Assembly (NCBI RefSeq): GCF_000383955.1
Contig: NZ_KB913013.1
Span: forward strand, 725,694-789,693
Length of the DNA: 64,000 nt
Direction: 5' to 3'
Source: Rudanella lutea DSM 19387
GTDB taxonomy: Bacteria > Bacteroidota > Bacteroidia > Cytophagales > Spirosomataceae
This document shows, piece after piece, positions 16,175 to 25,886 of this stretch. Numbering within the stretch: the stretch's first letter is position 1; every line of letters starts with the position of its first letter. Under the pieces are notes generated by a model that did not search any database, had not been told where the DNA came from, and was given only the letters and a program-made list of their open reading frames with translations. Made by a program: the position numbers and the translations under genes.

Positions 16175-17686
16175 AAAAAAATAGACAAGCTTATCCTCTC
16201 GTCGTTCTGGGGACCGTTTGTGCTGACCCTTTGCGTGGTCATTTTTATCTTTCTGATGCGCTTGCTGATGTTCTACATCGACGACTTCGTATCCAAAGAT
16301 GTCGACCTGGTAACGTTTGGGCGGGTTCTGTTTTTCTTTTCCCTGTTGACCATTCCTACGGCCCTGCCGCTGGCCACGTTACTGTCGTCGCTCATGACGT
16401 ATGGTAACTTGGGTGAGTTTTTTGAACTGACGGCTATGAAGAGTGCGGGCATTTCGCTCACGCGCGCCATGCGCCCGCTGCTCATTGTAGCCGTCCTGAT
16501 CAGTGGCTTTTCGTTCTGGTTCAATAATGTGGTAGCCCCCTGGGCAAACCTAAAAGGGTATAGCTTGCTGTACGATATCAAAACCGCCAAAGCTACGCTG
16601 AACCTGAAAGAAGGCATCTTCTACAACGACTTGCCGGGTTACAGTATCAAGGTCGACAAGAAAATTACTACCGACCCCAACAGTACCACCGGCGACCTGC
16701 TCAAGGGGCTCATTATCTACAAACACGCTACATCGGGCATTGAATCGGGCAACCGGGAGGTAATTCTGGCTGATTCGGGGCGTATGTACACCGACAAAGA
16801 CCGCTCGTATCTGGTGTTTGAGCTTTACAATGGCAACGACTATCAGGAGCAGTCGGACCCAAACAACGTTAGCTACGCCAGCAACGGCACCCCTAACCAG
16901 TCTTCTCAGTTCATCCGCAACAGCTTTGGGCACTACAAGCTGGTTATCGGCCTCGAATCATTTGGGATTCATCGCACCGATGAGCAGCAGTTTGAGTACC
17001 ACGAGTATATGAAAAACCTGGGCGAACTAACCACCATTACCGACTCGCTCAAGAAAGATTTCCGTAGTACCGCCCTCAACGTGGCCAACTCGTCGCGGCA
17101 GTATTACAGTTATCAGTTTCGAAACGAGGGTCCCACGGCTACCCCTGTTAGCTCAACCACCGCATTGAAAGATGGCCCCTGGGTCGACTCGGTGATGAAG
17201 AAGAGTAGCTATCGGCCCCATGAACTGGCCGCAACAGCCCTGCTGCAGGCGCAGAGTGTACAAAGTTATGCGAACTCCAACGTCGTGTATCTACAGGAGA
17301 AACAACGGCAGGTTTATAAATACGAGCTCGAGAAACACCACAAGTTTACGCAGGCAATCTCAGTGTTCATCATGTTTCTGATTGGAGCCCCGCTGGGTGC
17401 TATCATCAAAAAAGGAGGCTTTGGCCTGCCCGTACTTGTTTCCATCATCTTCTTTATTCTGCTCTACGTGCTTACCCTCAATGGCGACAAGTTTGCCAAA
17501 GACGGCGTACTTTGGGTACCGGCCGGCGCCTGGATGGCCAACGTTCTGCTCCTCCCGGTGGGTCTGTATTTTATGTATCAGGCCCGGCACGACTCCCGAC
17601 TGTTCGATAAAGATGTGTATGTAATCGCCTGGGAGCGGTTCAAAACAGCTATCAGTAAACAACGAACAACGAACAACAGTCAATGA
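16172..17686 (+). CDS. LptF/LptG-family lipopolysaccharide transport permease
   Basis: 504 residues with a TTG start (KKIDKLILSSFWGPFVLTL). The family layout is present: N-terminal helices (FVLTLCVVIFIFLMRLLMFYI; LFFFSLLTIPTALPLATLLSSLMTYG), a GNLGEFFELTAMKSAGIS coupling loop that contacts the ATPase, a large periplasmic part (about 130-390) and C-terminal helices. LptFG with LptB lifts LPS from the inner membrane. Longer than E. coli LptF (366), as usual in Bacteroidota. The last nine residues (KQRTTNNSQ) are encoded by the repeat element that follows. Confidence 0.85.
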   Translation: MKKIDKLILSSFWGPFVLTLCVVIFIFLMRLLMFYIDDFVSKDVDLVTFGRVLFFFSLLTIPTALPLATLLSSLMTYGNLGEFFELTAMKSAGISLTRAMRPLLIVAVLISGFSFWFNNVVAPWANLKGYSLLYDIKTAKATLNLKEGIFYNDLPGYSIKVDKKITTDPNSTTGDLLKGLIIYKHATSGIESGNREVILADSGRMYTDKDRSYLVFELYNGNDYQEQSDPNNVSYASNGTPNQSSQFIRNSFGHYKLVIGLESFGIHRTDEQQFEYHEYMKNLGELTTITDSLKKDFRSTALNVANSSRQYYSYQFRNEGPTATPVSSTTALKDGPWVDSVMKKSSYRPHELAATALLQAQSVQSYANSNVVYLQEKQRQVYKYELEKHHKFTQAISVFIMFLIGAPLGAIIKKGGFGLPVLVSIIFFILLYVLTLNGDKFAKDGVLWVPAGAWMANVLLLPVGLYFMYQARHDSRLFDKDVYVIAWERFKTAISKQRTTNNSQ

Positions 17687-17723
17687 GAAAACTGTTCACT
17701 GTTCGTTGCTCACTGTTCACTGT
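17654..17723. repeat. Heptamer palindrome C1 (AACAACG words)
   Basis: Left arm 17654-17683 is AACAACG, AACAACG, AACAACA; right arm 17690-17723 on the other strand is ACAGTGA, ACAGTGA, GCAACGA, ACAGTGA. It overlaps the 3' end of the LptF/G gene, encoding its last residues and stop, and ends 8 bp before the rpsO -7 box. Confidence 0.8.
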
Positions 17724-17730
17724 ATTTTCG

Positions 17731-17738
17731 TACCTTTG
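17731..17738 (+). promoter_or_regulatory. -7 box of the rpsO promoter
   Basis: TACCTTTG is an exact TAnnTTTG match, 41 bp before the rpsO ATG. The nearest TTG (17706-17708) is 22 bases upstream and lies within repeat C1, so the repeat would supply the -33 region. Confidence 0.55.
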
Positions 17739-17779
17739 CGCGTTCATTTAATTTTTTCATTTACTTAAGCTGTCTGAAG

Positions 17780-18055
17780 ATGTCATTACCGACCGAAAAG
17801 AAGCAAGAAATCTTTGCAACCCAGGGCTTCAAGAAATCCGCTGAAGACACGGGTTCGGCCGAATCCCAGATCGCACTCTTTACGTACCGCATCTCTCACC
17901 TGACCGAACACCTGAAAGCGCACAAGCACGATCATGGTACGCGTCAAGGTCTGTTGAAGCTCGTAGGTAAGCGTCGCCGTCTGCTCGATTACCTCATGCG
18001 CAAAGATATTAACCGGTACCGGGCCATTATTGCCGCGTTGGGCATCCGGAAGTAA
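17780..18055 (+). CDS. rpsO: 30S ribosomal protein S15
   Basis: 91 residues, the normal S15 length, with the usual [24 protein letters not shown] and [22 protein letters not shown] segments. S15 binds the central domain of 16S rRNA early in 30S assembly. The order rpsO-pnp is the ancient arrangement also found in E. coli. A strong terminator follows. Confidence 0.98.
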   Translation: MSLPTEKKQEIFATQGFKKSAEDTGSAESQIALFTYRISHLTEHLKAHKHDHGTRQGLLKLVGKRRRLLDYLMRKDINRYRAIIAALGIRK

Positions 18056-18074
18056 TCCTGCAACCAACGCACAC

Positions 18075-18109
18075 AGGGAATCTGCCACTGGTAGATTCCC
18101 TGCTTTTTG
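18075..18109 (+). terminator. rpsO terminator
   Basis: AGGGAATCT (18075-18083) pairs with AGATTCCCT (18093-18101), followed by GCTTTTTG. It separates rpsO from pnp, 19 bp after the rpsO stop. Confidence 0.8.
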
Positions 18110-18256
18110 TGCTTATACCAGAAGTAAACGGTTTCACAATTCGTTATTTGTTTAGACGGGTATGTCTGCCTCAGCTCATCACCCGTTTTTAACGTAAAAC
18201 CACGAAACCAGTTCAGTAAGCGGTCAAAGCTGTAGTAGCGTGTTTCAACGAACGGT

Positions 18257-20392
18257 ATGTTTCAAATCACCACCCAATCAGTACCCCTGCCCGATGGCCG
18301 GGAAATAACCATCGAAACGGGCAAGCTCGCCCGTCAGGCCGACGGAGCCGTAGTGGTTCGCTTAGGCAATACGATGTTGCTGGCCACGGTTGTATCGGCC
18401 AAAGACGCCAAAGAGGGCGTCGACTTCCTACCCCTGTCAGTTGATTATCAGGAAAAATTCGCGTCAGCGGGCCGGATTCCCGGCAGCTTTCAGCGTCGTG
18501 AAGGCCGGTTGTCGGACCACGAGATCCTGATTAGCCGTCTGGTCGATCGTGCCCTCCGCCCGATCTTCCCCGAAGATTATCATGCCGATACGCAGGTCAT
18601 GATTACCATGATCTCGGCCGACCCGGAGGTATTACCCGATCAGTTGGCAGCTTTAGCGGCTTCGGCGGCTTTAGCGGTATCCGACATTCCCTTCAACGGA
18701 CCGATTTCCGAAGTACGGGTTGCCAAAATTGATGGTGCCTATGTCATCAACCCCAAAACCTCCGACCTGTCGCGGGCTTCGCTCGACTTGATCGTTGGCG
18801 CTACCGCACAGGATATCTGCATGGTAGAGGGCGAGATGAACGAGTGCTCAGAAGAAGAAATTGTAGAGGCTCTGCGCGTTGCTCACGACGTAATCAAGCA
18901 ACAGTGTGCGGCCCAGAAAGAGCTGGAAGCGAAAGTCGGCAAAACCGAAAAGCGCCAGTATAGCCACGAAACGCATGATGAGGAGTTGCGCGCTGCCGTT
19001 CGGGCGGCTTGCTACGACAAAATCTACGCGGTAGCCCAGTTACAGCAAGCCAACAAGAAAGCCCGTAGCGAAGGGTTTAAAGCCGTTCGCGACGAGTACA
19101 TGGCTTCGTTGCCCGAAGGCACAGAGGTAAACGAAGCACTGGTTAAAACGTATTTCCACGATCTGGTGTGGGAAGCGTCGCGCCGGTTGGTACTCGATGA
19201 GCGTACCCGTCTGGACGGCCGCAAACTCGACGAAATTCGTCAGATTACCTGCGAGCCTGACTTCCTGCCGATGGCGCATGGATCGGCCCTGTTTACCCGG
19301 GGTGAAACCCAGTCGCTGACCACCGCAACGCTTGGTACCAAAATGGACGAGCAGATTGTGGACATGGCGATGTACCAGGGTTACAACAAGTTTCTGTTGC
19401 ATTACAACTTCCCCGGCTTCTCAACGGGTGAGGTGAAACCGAACCGCGGACCGGGTCGGCGCGAGGTCGGTCACGGCAACCTGGCTCACCGGGCGCTCAA
19501 AAAAGTAATGCCCCCCGATGCCGATAACCCGTACACAATCCGGGTGGTATCTGATATTCTGGAGTCGAACGGTTCATCGTCGATGGCAACGGTTTGCGCC
19601 GGCACCATGGCTCTGATGGACGCCGGGGTGAAAATCAAGGCTCCTGTGGCCGGTATTGCCATGGGTCTGATTTCAGATACCGAGCCCGGCTCGAACAAAT
19701 ACGCCGTACTGTCGGATATTCTGGGCGACGAAGATCACCTGGGTGATATGGACTTCAAGGTAACCGGTACCGAAAACGGTATTACGGCCTGCCAGATGGA
19801 CATGAAGGTGAACGGCTTGTCGTACGAAGTGTTGACCGAAGCCCTGCAACAAGCGCGGGCGGGCCGTCTGCACATCCTCGGCGAAATGAAGAAAGCCATT
19901 GCCGAGGTTCGTTCGGATCTGAAGCCACATGCGCCACGGGCCCACGTGATTCGGATCGACCAGAGCCAGATTGGTGCCGTAATCGGACCCGGTGGTAAAG
20001 TCGTACAGGAAATTCAGAAAGAGTCAGGCACCACGGTTGTCATCGAAGAGCGCGACAATGCCGGTTATGTAAGCATCTTTGCGACGAACAAAGAAGGCAT
20101 GGACAAGGCTATCGCCCGCGTGAAAGGCATTGTGGCCGTACCCGAAATTGGTGAGGAATACGTCGGCAAGGTAAAGACGATTATGCCGTTTGGTGCCTTT
20201 GTCGAGTTCCTGCCGAACAAGGACGGACTTTTGCACATTTCCGAGATTAAGTGGGAGCGTCTCGAAACCATGGATGGGGTGCTGGAAGTTGGCGAAGAAG
20301 TACGCGTAAAACTGGTTGATATCGATAAAAAGACCGGAAAATACCGTTTGTCGCGCAAAGTTTTGTTACCGAAACCGGAGAACAAAAACTAA
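18257..20392 (+). CDS. pnp: Polyribonucleotide nucleotidyltransferase (PNPase)
   Basis: 711 residues. Two RNase PH domains ([22 protein letters not shown] in the first, [21 protein letters not shown] and [15 protein letters not shown] in the second), then the KH domain ([16 protein letters not shown]) and an S1 domain ([29 protein letters not shown]). PNPase degrades RNA from 3' ends with phosphate and is a core of the degradosome-like machinery. It lies 201 bp after rpsO, enough for a leader that could be autoregulated by PNPase as in E. coli. Confidence 0.98.
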   Translation: MFQITTQSVPLPDGREITIETGKLARQADGAVVVRLGNTMLLATVVSAKDAKEGVDFLPLSVDYQEKFASAGRIPGSFQRREGRLSDHEILISRLVDRALRPIFPEDYHADTQVMITMISADPEVLPDQLAALAASAALAVSDIPFNGPISEVRVAKIDGAYVINPKTSDLSRASLDLIVGATAQDICMVEGEMNECSEEEIVEALRVAHDVIKQQCAAQKELEAKVGKTEKRQYSHETHDEELRAAVRAACYDKIYAVAQLQQANKKARSEGFKAVRDEYMASLPEGTEVNEALVKTYFHDLVWEASRRLVLDERTRLDGRKLDEIRQITCEPDFLPMAHGSALFTRGETQSLTTATLGTKMDEQIVDMAMYQGYNKFLLHYNFPGFSTGEVKPNRGPGRREVGHGNLAHRALKKVMPPDADNPYTIRVVSDILESNGSSSMATVCAGTMALMDAGVKIKAPVAGIAMGLISDTEPGSNKYAVLSDILGDEDHLGDMDFKVTGTENGITACQMDMKVNGLSYEVLTEALQQARAGRLHILGEMKKAIAEVRSDLKPHAPRAHVIRIDQSQIGAVIGPGGKVVQEIQKESGTTVVIEERDNAGYVSIFATNKEGMDKAIARVKGIVAVPEIGEEYVGKVKTIMPFGAFVEFLPNKDGLLHISEIKWERLETMDGVLEVGEEVRVKLVDIDKKTGKYRLSRKVLLPKPENKN

Positions 20393-20474
20393 AAGCGAAT
20401 TGTTACTTTTTTGTGTAATTGACCGTCAAATCCTTACGTTATATTACCGCACAATCTAAAGGGGTGTACGTACC

Positions 20475-21338
20475 ATGAGACAGCTAAAGATTTCAAAACA
20501 AATTACCAACCGCGAAAGTCAGTCGCTGGATAAGTACCTCCAGGAGATTGGTAAGGTTGACCTGCTGACGCCTGATGAGGAAGTGATTCTGGCGCAGAAG
20601 ATCCGCGAAGGCGACCAACTGTCGCTCGAACGGCTCACCAAGGCCAACCTGCGTTTTGTGGTATCGGTAGCGAAGCAGTATCAGAACCAGGGTCTGTCGT
20701 TGGGTGATTTGATCAATGAGGGTAACCTCGGTCTGATCAAAGCCGCTCAGCGTTTCGACGAAACCCGTGGTTTTAAATTCATCTCTTACGCCGTTTGGTG
20801 GATTCGCCAGTCGATTCTGCAAGCTTTGGCCGAGCAGTCTCGTATTGTGCGTCTGCCCCTGAACCGGGTAGGTTCGCTGAATAAGATTTCGAAGACATTC
20901 TCGGATCTGGAGCAGAAGTTTGAGCGCGAGCCGTCGCCGGAAGAATTGGCCGCCGTACTCGACATTACGCCCGCCGAGGTGGTAGATACACTCAAGATTT
21001 CAGGTCGTCACGTCTCGATGGATGCGCCGTTTGTGCAGGGTGAAGAAAACAGCCTGCTCGACGTGCTCGAAAACGATGGCGAAGACAAGCCGGATTCGGG
21101 CCTGATCAACGACTCACTCCGCAAGGAGGTACAGCGTGCGCTGTCGACGCTTACTCAGCGCGAGGCCGATGTGATTACGCTGTATTTCGGTCTGAACGGT
21201 GAGCACGCCATGACGCTCGAAGAAATCGGTGAGAAATTTAACCTGACGCGCGAGCGGGTTCGGCAAATTAAGGAGAAGGCCATTCGGCGGCTCCGGCATA
21301 CGTCGCGCTCAAAAGCGTTGAAAACGTATCTGGGTTAG
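20475..21338 (+). CDS. rpoD: Principal sigma factor RpoD/SigA (Bacteroidota type)
   Basis: 287 residues. Region 1.2 is [21 protein letters not shown]; region 2 is [20 protein letters not shown] with [19 protein letters not shown]; region 3 and region 4 ([23 protein letters not shown]) follow. Region 1.1 is absent and the protein is short, as usual for the Bacteroidota primary sigma that recognises TTG/TAnnTTTG promoters. An AAGGGG stretch lies before the ATG. It is 82 bp after pnp and ends at a strong palindromic terminator. Confidence 0.97.
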   Translation: MRQLKISKQITNRESQSLDKYLQEIGKVDLLTPDEEVILAQKIREGDQLSLERLTKANLRFVVSVAKQYQNQGLSLGDLINEGNLGLIKAAQRFDETRGFKFISYAVWWIRQSILQALAEQSRIVRLPLNRVGSLNKISKTFSDLEQKFEREPSPEELAAVLDITPAEVVDTLKISGRHVSMDAPFVQGEENSLLDVLENDGEDKPDSGLINDSLRKEVQRALSTLTQREADVITLYFGLNGEHAMTLEEIGEKFNLTRERVRQIKEKAIRRLRHTSRSKALKTYLG

Positions 21339-21352
21339 TTTTTTACAGCTTA

Positions 21353-21390
21353 CAGAAAAGCCGCTCCGAAGTTTCGGAGCGGCTTTTCTG
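21353..21390. terminator. Bidirectional terminator, rpoD / P-type ATPase
   Basis: An 18-bp perfect palindrome (CAGAAAAGCCGCTCCGAA and its complement) between convergent genes, with T-runs on both strands. Confidence 0.9.
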
Positions 21391-21406
21391 TGTTTATACC
21401 CCCACC

Positions 21407-23908
21407 CTACGCGGGCTGGTTGCGCAACCAGAGTTTATACAACTCAACCCAGATAACCCCCAGGAACGAAGCCCCGGCACACACACCCAAATCGGCGAGA
21501 GAGATGGTCGTGAACTGCCCCAGATTCCGCAGGACCGGCCAACCGAGGAAGCCGGCCAGCATAAGCGCAGTCAGCAACAACATGATCCAGAGCAAGGTGT
21601 TGGGCCGTTGCAGCGTGGTTAGTACCGACGCCCGGCTCGAACGGCTCACGAGCGTCAGCCAGATATTACTAATCACCAGTGTGGCAAAGGTCATCGTACG
21701 AACCTGCTCCAGCGACGCTCCGGCCTGCATTTGCGCGTAATACACCCCAAGCGTAGCCAGGGCAATGCAGAGGCCCTGCACCACCCGGAAACCCAATTCA
21801 CGGGAGGTGAAGAACGTATCGCTCAGTTTGCGGGGCCTCTGTTTCATCAGGTCGGTTTCGGCAGGTTCATTCTCAAAGGCGATAGAGCAGGTCGGGCCCA
21901 TAACCAATTCCAGAAAAATGACATGTACGGGATTGAAGAGGTTGATGAACTTCCAACCCAGCAGGAGCGGCACCGTCACGGTCAGAATAATCGGAATGTG
22001 AATCGAAACGATGTAGCCCACGGCCTGTTTCAGGTTCTGGTAAATTCGGCGACCCTGGGCAATCGCATCGACCATGCTACTCAGGTCGTCCTCAACCAGA
22101 ATCAACGAGGCCGACTGCTTGGCCAACTCCGAGCCCCGCTGCCCCATAGCCACCCCAATGTGGGCCGCCTTGAGCGCTGGTCCGTCGTTGACGCCATCGC
22201 CGGTCATGGCCACCACTTCGCCAGCCGCTTTCAGGGCCCGAATCACGCGAAGTTTGGCCTCGGGGTACATACGCGCAAACACATTGACCGAAGCCGCCTG
22301 CGTTTGCAGGGCTTCGTCGGTCAAGGCCATCACTTCATTACCTGTCAATACGGCCTGGGCGTCGCGCATGCCCACCTGTGCGGCAATGGCGCGGGCCGTT
22401 TCGGCAGAGTCACCGGTAATCATCTTAACCTGAATACCAGCCTCGTCGAACCGGTTCAGTACGGCGCGGGCGTTGACTTTGGGCGGGTTTTCGAGGGCAA
22501 TCAGGCCCTTGAATTGCCAGTCAAACTCATCCTGCTCGGCGGGGTAAGCGCCCGTAACTACCTCGGCCCCGGCCACGCCCAGCACCCGATACCCTTCGGT
22601 GGCTAACCGATGGGCCTGCTGTTTGATTTGTTCGGCTACTGCCGATTCCAGCTTACACACCCGGATAATCCGCTCCACAGCCCCCTTACCGGCTACGCGA
22701 GCCGTGTGCTCACCGAGCGGATACAGGTGCGTCATCATAGGCGGAACTCCACCCAATGGGTACTCGTAAATAAGCGGCCCGTCGGTGGCTATTGCTTTGT
22801 TGGGTAGAACAGCCCAGGCATCGGTGATGGCCTTCTCCATCGGGTCAAAAGGTTCGGGCTCGCTGGCCAGCCGGGCGTAGGCAACAACCTCAGCCCCGGT
22901 TGGCGTCAACGCATCGGGTAATTTCGTCAACGACCCATCCCGAACATCGTACACCACTGCCAGCCGCATTCCTTCCTGCGTGATGGTGCCGGTTTTATCA
23001 GTGCAAATGACCGTTGCCGACCCCAGACTCTCAACGGTTTGGGGTTGCCGGGTCAGCACGCCCGACCGAATCATGCGGGCCGCACCCAGCGCCATAAAAC
23101 TGCTGAAAGCTACCGGAATTTCTTCGGGCAATACCGACATGGCAATGGTCAGGCCAAGCAGCAACGAGGTGGCCCACTCGCCCGATTGCGCGAAATTGAT
23201 ACCCCAAACCAGCAGAAAGGCCCCAAAACCCGCGTAGGCCATGCGCTGCACAAACTGCCCAATCTGCCGCTGGAGAGGTGTTTTTTCTACCTCTACCCCT
23301 TGCAGCGACCGACCCAGCTTACCCAACGACGTGCTATCGCCCACGGCCGTAACCCGCACGTAGGCACTGCCCGACACCAGTATGGTACCAGCATACACCG
23401 GGTCTTTGTCGGGCACCGACTTTACCACCGGCACCGACTCGCCGGTCAGCACCGATTCATCAATTGAGCAATCGTTGGCCTGTACCAGTAGCCCATCGGC
23501 GGGGGCGGTTTGGCCTTCGGTAATCCAGATGAGATCGCCGACCACGACTTCTTCAATTCCGACGGTAATAAGCTCCCCGTTTCGAACCACCGAGATAGTC
23601 GGTTCGGTTAGTTTGCGCAGGGCTTTCAGAGCCTGATCGCTGCGGACGGTCTGGTACACCGAAATACCGGCTACGAGCACCATTGCCACAGCCAATGTGA
23701 TACCCTCCTGCCATTCGCCCAGTAGGACATAAATCAGACTGGCCGCGGCCAGCAGCATAAACATGGGCTCCGTAACCACTTCTTTGACCAGCAGCCAGCC
23801 CGTTTGGCTTTCGGCCGTCGTAATTTCATTAGCGCCGTACTGCTGCCGGGCGGCCGTGACTTGTTCTGTAGACAGGCCCGTGAGAGCCGTAACCGATTGT
23901 GTATGCAT
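21407..23908 (-). CDS. P-type cation-transporting ATPase, probably Ca2+ (P2A-like)
   Basis: 833 residues. The motifs are TGES (155-158), PEEIP (261-265, usually PEGLP in P2 ATPases), phosphorylated Asp304 in DKTGTIT, and MTGDGVNDGPAL with GVAMG in the hinge region. The membrane layout (two helices before TGES, then six after the hinge) fits P2A-type Ca2+ or Mn2+ pumps. Ion choice cannot be fixed: PEEIP in place of PEGLP leaves the ion-binding helix unusual. Alone in its unit, convergent with rpoD. Confidence 0.88.
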   Translation of the reverse strand: MHTQSVTALTGLSTEQVTAARQQYGANEITTAESQTGWLLVKEVVTEPMFMLLAAASLIYVLLGEWQEGITLAVAMVLVAGISVYQTVRSDQALKALRKLTEPTISVVRNGELITVGIEEVVVGDLIWITEGQTAPADGLLVQANDCSIDESVLTGESVPVVKSVPDKDPVYAGTILVSGSAYVRVTAVGDSTSLGKLGRSLQGVEVEKTPLQRQIGQFVQRMAYAGFGAFLLVWGINFAQSGEWATSLLLGLTIAMSVLPEEIPVAFSSFMALGAARMIRSGVLTRQPQTVESLGSATVICTDKTGTITQEGMRLAVVYDVRDGSLTKLPDALTPTGAEVVAYARLASEPEPFDPMEKAITDAWAVLPNKAIATDGPLIYEYPLGGVPPMMTHLYPLGEHTARVAGKGAVERIIRVCKLESAVAEQIKQQAHRLATEGYRVLGVAGAEVVTGAYPAEQDEFDWQFKGLIALENPPKVNARAVLNRFDEAGIQVKMITGDSAETARAIAAQVGMRDAQAVLTGNEVMALTDEALQTQAASVNVFARMYPEAKLRVIRALKAAGEVVAMTGDGVNDGPALKAAHIGVAMGQRGSELAKQSASLILVEDDLSSMVDAIAQGRRIYQNLKQAVGYIVSIHIPIILTVTVPLLLGWKFINLFNPVHVIFLELVMGPTCSIAFENEPAETDLMKQRPRKLSDTFFTSRELGFRVVQGLCIALATLGVYYAQMQAGASLEQVRTMTFATLVISNIWLTLVSRSSRASVLTTLQRPNTLLWIMLLLTALMLAGFLGWPVLRNLGQFTTISLADLGVCAGASFLGVIWVELYKLWLRNQPA

Positions 23909-24022
23909 AACCTCTACAAACGTCGAAGGGGGATTTGTCGGCTAATATGGACAAAATTGGCACGCTGGGCACCTGTCAAACGTGTCTTTTACGCGGTCGG
24001 CCCAGTTATTTATAGGCAATAT

Positions 24023-24052
24023 AAAAAGCCGCTCCGTTACGTTGGAGCGGCT
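24023..24052 (-). terminator. Terminator of the gapN-like gene
   Basis: AGCCGCTCC/GGAGCGGCT stem (24027-24035 with 24044-24052) with a T-run on the minus strand; its stem resembles the rpoD terminator. Confidence 0.8.
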
Positions 24053-24100
24053 GTGATCTACCCAAGCAACAACTGAGCAGGGTACAAAAACGAAAGTCGG

Positions 24101-25729
24101 TTAGAAAATAAAGTTAGTCGACAGGAATTTGGATTCATGTTCCCGGATAATCTGGTTCACAATCGCCTTGTTAGCCGTCGTATCTTTAGTGGCAACCACC
24201 GTCCGGATTGAAAACGCCCGCAGAGCATCTTCGACCGACAACGTACCCTCAGCCGAATCTTTACGGCCCGTGAAGGGAAACGTATCGGGACCGCGCTGAC
24301 ACTGGGCATTCAAGTTTACCCGGCTCACCTGATTCACCAGCGGGTCAATTAAGCGGGCCAGTTCATCAGGGTCAGAACCAAACAAGCTCACCTGCTGCCC
24401 GTGATCGGATGAGATAATGTACTCAATCGGCTGCTCCACATCGTTGAACGGCACAATGGGTACTACCGGCCCAAACTGCTCCTCGCGGTAGAGTTTCATG
24501 CCCTCGGCAACGGGGTACACCACGGCGGGGTAAAACAACGAGCCTGCGCCCGTTCCGCCCCCTTCGTTTATCACCCGCGCGCCCTGTGCTTTGGCATCGG
24601 CGATGCACTCCGTCAGGTAGTCGGGCTTTTGTGGTTCGGGCAAGGGGGTAATATTCGTCCCCTTTTCCCAGGGCATACCGAATTTCAACTCATTGACAGC
24701 CTCACTGAACTTCTGGAGGAACGCATCGGCCACCGACCGGTGCACCCAGATAATCTTGATGGCAGTGCAACGCTGCCCATTAAACGAAAGGGTACCCAGG
24801 ATACACTCTTTCACGGTCAGGTCGAGGTCGGCATCGGGCAAAACCACGGCCGCGTTTTTGGCGTCGAGGCCCAAGACCGCCCGGAGCCGGTTGCTTTTCG
24901 GGTGCATCTTTTTCAGACTGTCCGCCACCCGGCTCGACCCAATGAGGGTTAATACGTTGATTTTACCCGACTGCATCAGGGCCGGCACCACAGAGGCTCC
25001 CCGTCCGTAAATGGTATTGACAACCCCGGCGGGGAAACACGACCGGAACGCTTCGAGCAAAGGATAGTGCAGGAGCGTTCCGTGCTTGGGGGGCTTAAAC
25101 AAGATGGTATTCCCCATCAGAATCGCCGGAATGAGGGTGGTGTAGGTTTCGTTGAGCGGGTAGTTGAACGGCCCCATACACAACACAACGCCGAGCGGAG
25201 AACGCCGGATCTGCCCAATGATACCCTCGGTGATTTCGAACCTCGAACCGGCCCGGTCTACGTCTTTCAGGGCGTCGATGGTGTCATAAATGTACTGCAC
25301 GGTCCGGTCGAATTCCTTCGTCGAATCAGCCAGCGTTTTACCGATCTCCCACATAAGCAGGTTCACCACCTGTTCTTTCTGCTCGATCATGCGACCCACA
25401 AAATTCTGCATGCAGCTAATGCGGTCGGCCACACTCATGGTTGGCCACTCACCGCGACCATTGTTGTAGGCCGCCACGGCTGCATCGAGGGCTTCGAGCG
25501 CCTGGGTATCGGTCGTTACGGGGTAACTGCCAATTACGGGCCGCTCCAGCGAACCATCGGGCTGACGGAGCATAACCGGCGACAACACATCGACCGTTGG
25601 GCCATCCCACGGCCGCATCTGACCGTTGATCAGATACTCACGCTGGTGGAGAGGTTCGAATTGGTAGGCACTCGGGACCTGGTCGATGGCCGGGAAAGCC
25701 GCCGACAGTTGCGATTGGGTAATGTTCAT
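24101..25729 (-). CDS. NADP-dependent glyceraldehyde-3-phosphate dehydrogenase-like aldehyde dehydrogenase (GapN type)
   Basis: 542 residues of the aldehyde dehydrogenase superfamily. Catalytic Cys321 lies in FNGQRCTA and Asn189 in GPFNYPLN. The C-terminal NLNAQCQRGPDTFPFTGRKD and SAEGTLSVEDALRAFSIR are the signature of the non-phosphorylating GAPDH branch, which yields 3-phosphoglycerate and NADPH. The general-base Glu of ELGGK is replaced: the aligned stretch is VLGLDAKN, with Gly near 287. This occurs by my alignment only. It faces the TDO-family gene across a 157 bp divergent gap. Confidence 0.85.
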   Translation of the reverse strand: MNITQSQLSAAFPAIDQVPSAYQFEPLHQREYLINGQMRPWDGPTVDVLSPVMLRQPDGSLERPVIGSYPVTTDTQALEALDAAVAAYNNGRGEWPTMSVADRISCMQNFVGRMIEQKEQVVNLLMWEIGKTLADSTKEFDRTVQYIYDTIDALKDVDRAGSRFEITEGIIGQIRRSPLGVVLCMGPFNYPLNETYTTLIPAILMGNTILFKPPKHGTLLHYPLLEAFRSCFPAGVVNTIYGRGASVVPALMQSGKINVLTLIGSSRVADSLKKMHPKSNRLRAVLGLDAKNAAVVLPDADLDLTVKECILGTLSFNGQRCTAIKIIWVHRSVADAFLQKFSEAVNELKFGMPWEKGTNITPLPEPQKPDYLTECIADAKAQGARVINEGGGTGAGSLFYPAVVYPVAEGMKLYREEQFGPVVPIVPFNDVEQPIEYIISSDHGQQVSLFGSDPDELARLIDPLVNQVSRVNLNAQCQRGPDTFPFTGRKDSAEGTLSVEDALRAFSIRTVVATKDTTANKAIVNQIIREHESKFLSTNFIF

Positions 25730-25850
25730 GTAATTATTCAGGTTTACCTGACGAGACCGGGCTGGATTGGGACAGAATCGACTCGAATTTCAGGTTCTAA
25801 CTATAAAGACAGCGACCTAAATTAGTTCACGATCGATGGCGTAAAAAAAC

Positions 25851-25858
25851 TACCTTTA
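25851..25858 (+). promoter_or_regulatory. -7-like box before the TDO-family gene
   Basis: TACCTTTA differs from TAnnTTTG at the last base, 28 bp before the ATG. No clear -33 box. Confidence 0.4.
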
Positions 25859-25886
25859 CCCGTATTAACCGTCCTGCAATTACCTT

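Noticed and set aside
21731-22606. 291-residue ORF on the plus strand opposite the P-type ATPase
   Set aside because: It is an antisense shadow: rich in His/Arg/Gln, no domain, and the ATPase motifs on the other strand are complete.
25067-25825. 252-residue plus-strand ORF opposite the GapN-like gene
   Set aside because: Shadow of a real gene; composition typical of antisense frames in GC-rich genes.
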